Assembly: GCF_018294505.1 (NCBI RefSeq)
Contig: NC_057804.1
Location: 254,084,989-254,148,988, forward strand
Direction of reading: 5' to 3'
Source: Triticum aestivum
Taxonomy: Eukaryota; Streptophyta; Magnoliopsida; Poales; Poaceae
Length of the DNA: 64,000 nt
Shown here in pieces: positions 57,133-64,000 of the stretch (positions within the stretch are counted from its first letter, which is position 1; each line of letters starts with the position of its first letter). A program made the position numbers and the translations under genes. The notes below the pieces were generated by a model. That model did no database searches. It worked only from the letters and a program-made list of their open reading frames with translations, and was not told the DNA's origin.

Positions 57133-58880
57133 ATACCGACCACAAGAGCCCCCTTGCTTGATCAAACCATTGTCGTTGTCGTGTCTAGGAAAAAACTATT
57201 TTGAGTGTAGTTATATATGAGAGAGTAGGAATTCTTTTCACTCCTTATCCCCTTCGTCGCTCTGGTGAGGAATTGTGACGTAGGTGTTTTGATTCTACTC
57301 GTCTTCCAATCAATTTTTTTAGGATCTCGCGGGTATTTTTGGAATTATTGTGATATCAATGTGATGGGAATTCTACCTAGGTGCCTCCTAACATTTTGGG
57401 GTTGTGGCAGTGTCCCCGGGAGTTGAGCTCAAAGGTGTTTTCGTCATAGTGCTTATTGTTTCAGTTCCGGAATACCAGAGGACGCCGACATCGAAAACAC
57501 TTCTATACTCTTTGTGGTGAGAGTAGTTTGGCGCCACCCAGTACTGGGGAGAGTTATTAGATGTATTGCCGCAGCTAGTATATAGGATGTTTTTCAAAGG
57601 TCTGAGGTACACAGTTTCCGAGGTTCTTGGTTATGTGTAGAGGAGGCGGTACATTTGGAGTGTAGAATTTTGCTAGGAGTTTTGTGATGATATTTTGCTC
57701 CTTGTACTTGTTGTACTGGATTTCATACCAAATTTTTTTGGTGTTCATAGGTGGGAATTCAAGTATCTTCCGACAAATGCATGAGGGATTATGTATTTGT
57801 TTCTAGTAGTGGTATTCGAGTTGCTTCAATATCAAGTGTTGTATCCATACCTTTTCCTGAGCGGTGTTCTAATCCTTCTTGATCATTGAGATTGTCATGT
57901 CAATCCTTTTCAATCGGTGCACTTCTCTTCAAGTTATGCCATACGGGCGCCATTGAGAAGCCCGAGGATTCGTCCATTTCATCCGTCCCAATTTGTCTTT
58001 ATTTTTTTCCACCCTCCCATCCTTCTTCAAGAAGTCAAAATTCTCAAATCATGTATCCTTTTATTCATGTGAAGTCTCTTCATTCTTTTCCTTCAATGTT
58101 CAAATCCGGTGATTCTCATGAAGATGCTAAGGAAGTATCACGTTAAGGATTCTTTCATTCTCATTTTTTTCTCTGGTGGACTCAATGCAAACTTCCGGTG
58201 TTGATCATATCTCGTTCCTCCGTCAAATGCTTCTCACGCCGGTGCACCTCTTGATCATTCACCTCTCGCTATTCATTTATCCGGAGTGTAGAAGATATTT
58301 CAGAAGATTCACGTTTCCATTCTTTATCTGTTTGTTCTATTTTGGGGTTGTTACCTCATTATAGGCGTTTAATTCAACCGGTGCTACCTCTCTTTAAAAT
58401 AATTTCAATCATGTTTCTTTTGACTGGGCTCATAACCCACAAGTCTTTTCCCAGAATCTTACCTGACTATTCTAATTCTTTCGGAGTTATTCTCAAATTC
58501 TTTTCAAGGTTTGACGTAAGAATGAATTTTCATCAGTCATATGCCTTCTCCAAGATCACTTTCAATTTCTTTTCATCTTTCGCTCAACCTTTCTACCCTT
58601 CATTGTTCCGGAGTTTCTCAACAATTTGGTGGTGTTCCTTGTCATCATTTTCAGCATTCAAGACCGATGAAGAGTTTTCCTCCAAATATTATCCGTTCTC
58701 TCAAAGATTCATGGTTCTAGCTTCATGCCATCCTCATAATTTTATTCGATTGTGAGAATTCTTTTCACCCATCTGACACATTTTTGGAGTTGCCTTCCTT
58801 TCTCGATCATCTGAAGGCCATCATTTCTGAACATCACTCATTCTCAGCTTTCATCTCCCATTCTCCAAATCTTACCAAAG
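57133..58880 (+). mobile_element. Non-coding internal region of the old Gypsy element
   Basis: Continues from the primer site. It has no conserved gag or pol frame. It is T- and C-rich, with stretches such as TTCTCATGAAGATG. It may be a large-retrotransposon-derivative type of internal region, or a gag leader whose coding part was deleted. The right limit is approximate. Confidence 0.5.
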
Positions 58881-59445
58881 GGGGAGAAAGTGTATAGATA
58901 GAGTGTGTGTTTTGCTTCTTTTGCCTCTCTTGCTACTTTATTTACTTGCTTGTTTGGTTGATACACTATTTATTCTTGTGTGTGAGATACTTCTATGATC
59001 ATGTGATTGATCATATCATACTTTAATGTTTGTGCTTGAATGATGATATTCTATCTCTTATGTATGATCATTCATATCTTGCCTTGGTGATGAGTGCATA
59101 TTTCATATTCTATCATTTTGACCGCTCCACCAAGATGTATGTGACATGGAAGAGTAACCCATGATCCTAATCTATTGTGCATTTGCATTCAAAAGAAAAT
59201 TTTAAATAATGCTCGAATTTAGGGGGAGCTCTTGCTATCACATACTTCTCCAAGTGACAACGTACTTCATTTATTATCACTAGTACAAATGCACGTGCGT
59301 TGCAACGGGCGAAAAAATTGCAAAACCTTCGATACATGCCATTATTCACCATTTCTTATATCAATTTCTGATAAATATGGTAATAAGTTCAAACTCATGA
59401 TCACTTTCCGAAGCATGAATTGTGGACATGAAGAAATCACCCTTT
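58881..59445. other. Retrotransposon-derived filler, no gene
   Basis: AAAGGGGGAGAAAGTG at 58886 and TTTAGGGGGAGCTC at 59218 look like the purine-rich, GGGGGA-containing spacer sequence of Sirevirus-like elements. GCACGTGCGTTGCAACGGG at 59291-59309 is a motif common in small dispersed grass repeats. No element can be delimited. Confidence 0.4.
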
Positions 59446-60533
59446 ATTTTCCAGTAGGGGTAGTCCTTCCCATCGATGGTAGGACAACCAGCCAAGACCT
59501 TGATCATTCCTGCAGTCGACATAACTGAAACTCCAGGTGGTTAAACCAAAATCACACAGAACAAGGGAGTACCTTGCTCTGATACAAATTGAAAGTGCAT
59601 TATATCACCTAGAGGGGGGTGAATAGGCGATTTTTACAAATTCATCACTGAGGAAATTCTAAGTGAGGAATTTCCTAAGCAACGAAACACCAGTAGCGGA
59701 ATAAGTACTCAGGTACAAGCATAACAGAGCAATAGCATAGTCATCATGATGAAATGAAACATACATAGAGTATGCTTCTCCATGATAGGCTAAACACAAG
59801 AAACCTTCTGAGGAGGAAGACCATCGTGTTAGAAAATTATAACTGTGCAATGGCAACCTGTTCATCAGAGGAAACTCTTCATCGCCTATTCTGGGGCTGT
59901 CCATTTGCCAAAATGTGCTGGAATTACATTTGTCCAAGCAGAACTCAAAATCTGTCTGTACTTGAGGCCTTTCAAGATCTGAAGGACAAGCTGCAACTCT
60001 GTTTCTACATGGAGATCATAATCCTAGGGTACTAGGCAATCTGGATAACCAGAAATAACAAAATCTTTGAAAACATTGCTCTATCGTTCCAAGGATGGAA
60101 GAATATTTATATTGAGGAATTGAAATGGCTGAGCTACAGGATGAAACAGAAGCATGTAACTACTTTCTGAGCTTGGTTGGATGCTCTGGTGTAATTTTAT
60201 TAGATAGTTTTTCTTGCTTTCTTTTTTCTTCTTTGTTGTCCTTTAAGAGCTTCCCTCAAGCTCTAGCTGGACCTTTCTGTTTTGAGACTCTTTTTTACTT
60301 AATAAAATTAAGTAGAGGGGTTTTTTCCCCTACTGTACATAGTCAAAAAAACATACATAGAGTACAGAATGCATGCAAACAGGATAAGCAGGCTGAAGAC
60401 AAAGTGACTGAAGAAATAGGGTTGAGGAAATTGAGAAAGTCTTCAGTTAAAGTCTTCAAATAGTAATGATCAGGTTCATGAACACAGGAATGAAGAAATG
60501 AAGGGGTTGAGGAGATAGAACTAGTAATGTTGG
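59446..60533 (-). mobile_element. Copia C: fragment of the Copia B family (gag start and 5' LTR part)
   Basis: It holds the first codons of gag (minus strand, ATG near 59521, MSTAGMIKVLAGCPTIDG), a primer site at 59576-59587 (TTGTATCAGAGC) and the LTR from 59590 (plus strand TGAAAGTGCATTATATC). The LTR is interrupted by a LINE at 59773-60350, resumes at 60365 and is cut at 60533 by the Gypsy C LTR. It aligns with Copia B (52926-53340), but with more differences. Everything downstream of the gag start is missing. Confidence 0.85.
59773..60350 (+). mobile_element. LINE, 5'-truncated, with target duplication
   Basis: It encodes the C-terminal zinc-binding part of LINE ORF2: MLLHDRLNTRNLLRRKTI, then CAMATCSSEETLHRLFWGCP, then FAKMCWNYI. 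These match the C..ETxxHLFxxCPFA..CW pattern of the plant LINE 'zf-RVT' domain. An in-frame stop (about 60035) precedes IWITRNNKIFEN. A 3' UTR follows, ending in a short A-run at 60345-60350. The target duplication ACATACATAGAGTA occurs at 59759-59772 and 60351-60364. Such 5' truncation results from incomplete reverse transcription. Confidence 0.9.
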
Positions 60534-61676
60534 TGTACAAAAGTTGGGGCTCTCCTTTTGACCCATTTACTTGTGCACGGGCAGTCGGAGGCACGCGCCA
60601 TGGCCGCACATAGGATTGCAAAGGAGGGGAGCCGGAGAGAAGCCGAGGGCACAAGACAAACAAGGCAACATCAAGGGCCAAGGCCACAAAGTGTAGATGG
60701 ACGAAGCAGGTTTCCCTGGCAAGGCCCTTACCGGGGCGGCTCGTCCACACCATCGGAGTGAGCCACCCTCGAATCCACGGTCTTTAACACCATCGACTAC
60801 GTTGGGCCAGGGCTCGGGAGGCACCTCCATGGTGGCATGAAGATCTTTGTGAAGACAAAGAATATTCAAGATCAGATGAGGATTAGAAGGCAACAATCCT
60901 CGACAAAGATCCTTGCCGAGGAAACCCACAACACCCCTGGCAAGATCCTTGCTGGGGACGACAGCGCGCCACGGCAAGATCCTTGCCGGGCCACCCGGCA
61001 CGACCCTTGCCAAGGGCGTCAGCGGGGCCACTGCCAGGCCCACACCAACCAAATCCCCACCGCCTTTCACATGCAGCTGCCAGCCCAACCAGTTAGGCAG
61101 GCACCTGTGTGGCAACATTCTGCTTCCAGGCCAACTCAGCACACACCTGCGTGGCGGCATGAAGATCTTCGTGGAGGCTCCACCACCGCGCCACCTCAGC
61201 TGGTTGCATGCCTACATGGCGCCGCATGCATCGCTGGCCAGGGCGCGTGTCAAAGCAAGGAGGAGCGGCGATGTACAGGACGGGCCTCGCCCCCGTCCCC
61301 GATAAAGCGAGGGGACACCTATGCCACGCATTAAATGCGTCTTGTCCTGTAATACGAGCGATAAGCTCGTAGCACTGTAGGCCTTTCCACCTCCTGTGTG
61401 CCACTATGGCATCCCCTTCCGACTATAAAAGGAGGCACATGGCGTACTGGAAAAGGATTCGGCTCTTTTGTACCACGCAGCCACCATAGCTAGTTGAAGA
61501 GCTCAAGAACAATTAATACATCCGCCAAGCAGGACTAGGGTTTTACGCATCCTCGCGGCCCGAACCTGGGTAAACGATCCTTGTGCTGACTGTTAATCCT
61601 GCTCTTCTCACAACCCCGCGCCCCGCAACCGTAGTAGGGATTCTTTTGATCCCATAGGTGTCGTTTCCCACCGACA
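60534..61676 (+). repeat. Gypsy C 5' LTR (1143 bp)
   Basis: It starts TGTACAAAAGTTGGGGCTCT and ends TTTCCCACCGACA. The TATA box TATAAAA is at 61424-61430, in the context CGACTATAAAAGGAGGC. A primer-site-like TTTGGTGCGCGAGG follows at 61679. The GTTGG at 60529-60533 is the left target site; the right end of the element is outside the window or deleted. Confidence 0.8.
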
Positions 61677-61751
61677 TATTTGGTGCGCGAGGTAGGGGTG
61701 CGCAATTATGAGAATCTGGTCTAGTAGTTGGCCTAGCAGTTCTTCATCGCC

Positions 61752-63478
61752 ATGGCTCCTAAGAAGAAGATGACCACTGTGATCGATTCGTCCAGGACGG
61801 AACTGCCAGTACTGGTGCAGACCAGTAGCGGGCCAGTCGTGGAGATAACCCGTGGCGCGACCCATGAACATCCACATCACCCTCGCAGTCCAGGCCTGAT
61901 GAGCGACGTCGTTCATACGCCAGGCGACGAGTCACGTGTTGTGGGCTCCAGAGACGGAGTCGGGCCCCCCACAGGCGGCGCGGGGTCCTCCAGGGGCGTC
62001 GTCGTCCCGCCAAACGGCAGCGCGGCTACCTCCAGGACGCTAACACATGTGCCCACGATGCGCTCTTTTCAGGTCGTGCGTGATGAGCAGTGCCGCCCTA
62101 TTGGTGACCCTCGGCACCACCCTGGGAAGAGTCCCATGCGCCCTTCAAATGCTGAGGAGGGCCAGCATGCGCGTCGATGTGCTGGCGGAGGTAGCGGACG
62201 GCTGCGGGGCCGTGATGGGGGTCCTTCTAAGGTGGTTAGAAGTCGAAGCGCATCGTGGTCCACATAGCTTTCGCCGCCGCCCACACCAGTAGAAGCCCTA
62301 GCACGCGTACAGCTGCTCCTCGACTTTCCTCCTGCTGCGGAGAAGCTTGACGAATGGAGGGCCACCGTCCGGAGCCTCGTCGGCATCGCTAACAATGACG
62401 AGTTGCGGCCGGCAAGGCCCGCAGGCCATCGCTCGGTCGAGCCACCGCATGCCGACGGAGGTCGGGCCAGAGGCGATGCGGCCATGGTGCACTCCCCTCC
62501 TCCATACCGGCCACCACGGGTGTCGGTCCGTCGCGACGACGCTCGTGATGATATCTCCATAGCGTCGTCCGACCCGCAAACCCACCGCGACCAACGCCAA
62601 GTTCTTCGGGAGCGAGATCATGAAGACGCTCGAACCACCATCGAGCTCCGGCATGACGCGCGCCACCAGGCGGATAGGCGGGCAGGGCCCACGACGAACC
62701 ACCCAGCACCGGGAGGCTACGGTGGCCTACCCTACGACGTGGGTTGTCTGGCCTTCACCCGTGAGCTGCGGCAGTTCCAGTGGCCCTCCCACTGCACGTT
62801 CAAGCCCGACGTCGGTGAGAAGTACAACGGTAAGACTCACCCATCGAAGTTCCTCAACATCTACACCATCGCGATGCAAGCTGCCAGGGCTCGCGATGAT
62901 AAGGTGCTCGCCAACTATTTTCCGTTGGCACTCAAGCCCAATGTTATGTAATGGTTGATGCACTTGCCAGTAGACTCCATTTCTTCTTGGGCGGATCTGT
63001 GTCATGAGTTTGTTGGCGCCTTTACCGGAGGCCACCAAGCTCATTGCCAGGCGAGTGATTTACATATCATCCCCCAGAAGGAAGGAGAAAACTTGCGCAA
63101 GTACATCCAAAGGTTCAGCCGAGTGCAGTACAACATCCCCGACATTCATCTTGCCACCATGATCAGTGCATTCCATCAGAATGTGCCCAATCGTAAGATG
63201 CGTGAAGAGCTGGCGATGAACAAGGTCCGGGATGTGGCCGAACTCTATGTTCTGGCCTATCGGTGCGCTCGCGCTGAAGAGGAAAGGAAGTACCCCGGCG
63301 AAGACACCGGTGTGAAAACCGACTCCACCCCGGCGAAGAAGGGCCGACGCCGTAACAGGAAGCCCGGGGGCAAGGCCGTGCTTGCCATCGAGGGGTCCGA
63401 TGACACCGACGCCACCAAGAAACCCAAGGCGAGTGACCCCGGCAAGGAGGTTGCCGGGTGTGTCGCTTGCCGGGCCTT
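61752..63478 (+). pseudogene. Gypsy C gag, frameshifted and truncated
   Basis: The ATG at 61752 lies 76 bp after the LTR and opens MAPKKKMTTVIDSSRTELPV, with a Gly/Arg/Pro-rich, poorly ordered N-terminus, up to a stop at 62267. The capsid part lies in another frame: FTRELRQFQWPSHCTFKPDV, EKYNGKTHPSKFLNIYTIAM and LANYFPLALKPNVM, followed by an in-frame stop at 62949. It then reads WLMHLPVDSISSWADLCHEF and NLRKYIQRFSRVQYNIPD, up to LYVLAYRCARAEEERKY and a basic KKGRRRNRKPGGK stretch. It ends where a minus-strand LTR begins at 63479, before the zinc knuckle. This is the retrotransposon gag family of plant Gypsy elements. Confidence 0.85.
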
Positions 63479-64000
63479 TGTCACGACCGATTTTTCAATA
63501 AAAAGCTTATTGATAAACCATCCTTTATATGGACCAGTATAGGGAAATCCTCCTTACTGGTAGACAAATCCTTGATACAGAAATCCAGTAGTACTAAATA
63601 TTATACAGGGTTGAGCTGATGTAGCTCAACAATTTATTACAAGCACACCAATATTACACATAAGTGCGGATATGACACAATGGTGTGGTGGCATATTTAC
63701 TGACTCGTAATAAAAGTGGTGGTGGATATGTCACAGTGGAGTGGATGATATGACTCCTAATCTTGCAGTTCGTCGAGCGTCGAAGTGAGGCTCGATGAAT
63801 TTATTTGGTTAGCGGAAGCGTATAGGATACAAGTGACCAAATCCAGGATCACACGGGACTGACTGGGACTCCTGTAGGCATCGAACTCGCTATCGTACTC
63901 TTCATCCATGAGATCGCCTTCGTCAACATCTGGCCAAATCAACAAGCCAGGTGAGTACTTTGAATGTACTCGCAAGACAGTTCGGACATAAGATATAACA
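63479..64000 (-). mobile_element. Gypsy LTR end, minus strand, cut by the window edge
   Basis: On the plus strand it starts TGTCACGACCGATTTTTC (minus strand end ..CGGTCGTGACA) within Gypsy C gag, with GCCTT as left target site. It shares the GAGTACTTTGAATGTACTCG stretch (63953-63972) with the solo LTR (42331-42352, other strand), so it is a related but different LTR family. No coding sequence is visible. Confidence 0.65.

Noticed and set aside
60567..61334. Overlapping 165-197 codon frames on both strands
   Set aside because: They lie within the GC-rich Gypsy C LTR and are not conserved element proteins.

Overview
The window is repeat-rich plant nuclear DNA, almost certainly from a Triticeae grass (wheat, Aegilops, barley or a relative). 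The signs are Gypsy LTRs bounded by GACGTATCA-type ends, a Stowaway MITE with CTCCCTCCGTTC inverted ends, Sirevirus-like Copia elements, deep nesting of elements, and very little gene space. There are no rRNA or tRNA genes and no bacterial-type operons. Family names (Sabrina-like, Maximus-like) are from memory and were not searched.

Left part (1-21119): a minus-strand Gypsy LTR end (1-692) lies beside non-coding plus-strand Gypsy sequence (693-2449). One CACTA-type terminus opens at 2450 and leads into several families of internal repeats (about 2.9-6.6 kb). A broken 3'-5' exonuclease-like gene on the minus strand (7318-7876) follows, with a possible 5' exon and TATA box 3 kb upstream (10.5-10.9 kb), and with 79-bp and 39-bp tandem repeats between. 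Two 'gene island' entries follow: an intact, unrecognised single-exon gene on the minus strand (13836-14378) with its own TATA box and a Stowaway MITE just past its stop, and the 5' half of a SINA-like RING E3 ligase gene (16210-16624). The ligase gene is cut off by a truncated 2.1-kb LTR (16611-18762). Then come about 3.2 copies of a roughly 504-bp tandem repeat (18763-20410) and another broken gene fragment (20792-21119).

Middle and right (21120-57116): Copia A (21120-29328, minus strand, Maximus-like) is a decayed element with one complete and one half LTR. It abuts an old Gypsy LTR (29329-30329, resuming at 56197-57116) that ends at a tRNA-Met-type primer site (57120). Inside that LTR, Gypsy A (30330-56196, plus strand) is inserted with target duplication GGCAC. 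Gypsy A carries degenerate gag-pol and, between pol and the 3' LTR, an ANTISENSE reading frame with a B3-type DNA-binding domain. That antisense frame is split by Copia B (35921-54575, minus strand; target duplication ATCTT/ATCTC). Copia B carries gag, pol and a long extra ORF of the Sirevirus class, which is itself split by a 4.08-kb solo LTR (38569-42650). The nest is therefore four levels deep, and the insertion order can be read from which element interrupts which.

Right end (57117-64000): non-coding internal sequence of the old Gypsy element; a fragment of a second Copia B-family element (59446-60533) whose 5' LTR received a 5'-truncated LINE (59773-60350) with a 14-16 bp target duplication; Gypsy C (LTR 60534-61676 plus gag to 63478); and a minus-strand Gypsy LTR running off the window edge (63479-64000).

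All the mobile-element coding regions show stops or frameshifts, so no element here looks able to move on its own proteins. The most interesting items are the transposon-borne antisense B3 ORF with its recoverable empty site, the extra ORF of Copia B, the SINA-like gene truncation, and the 504-bp tandem repeat.
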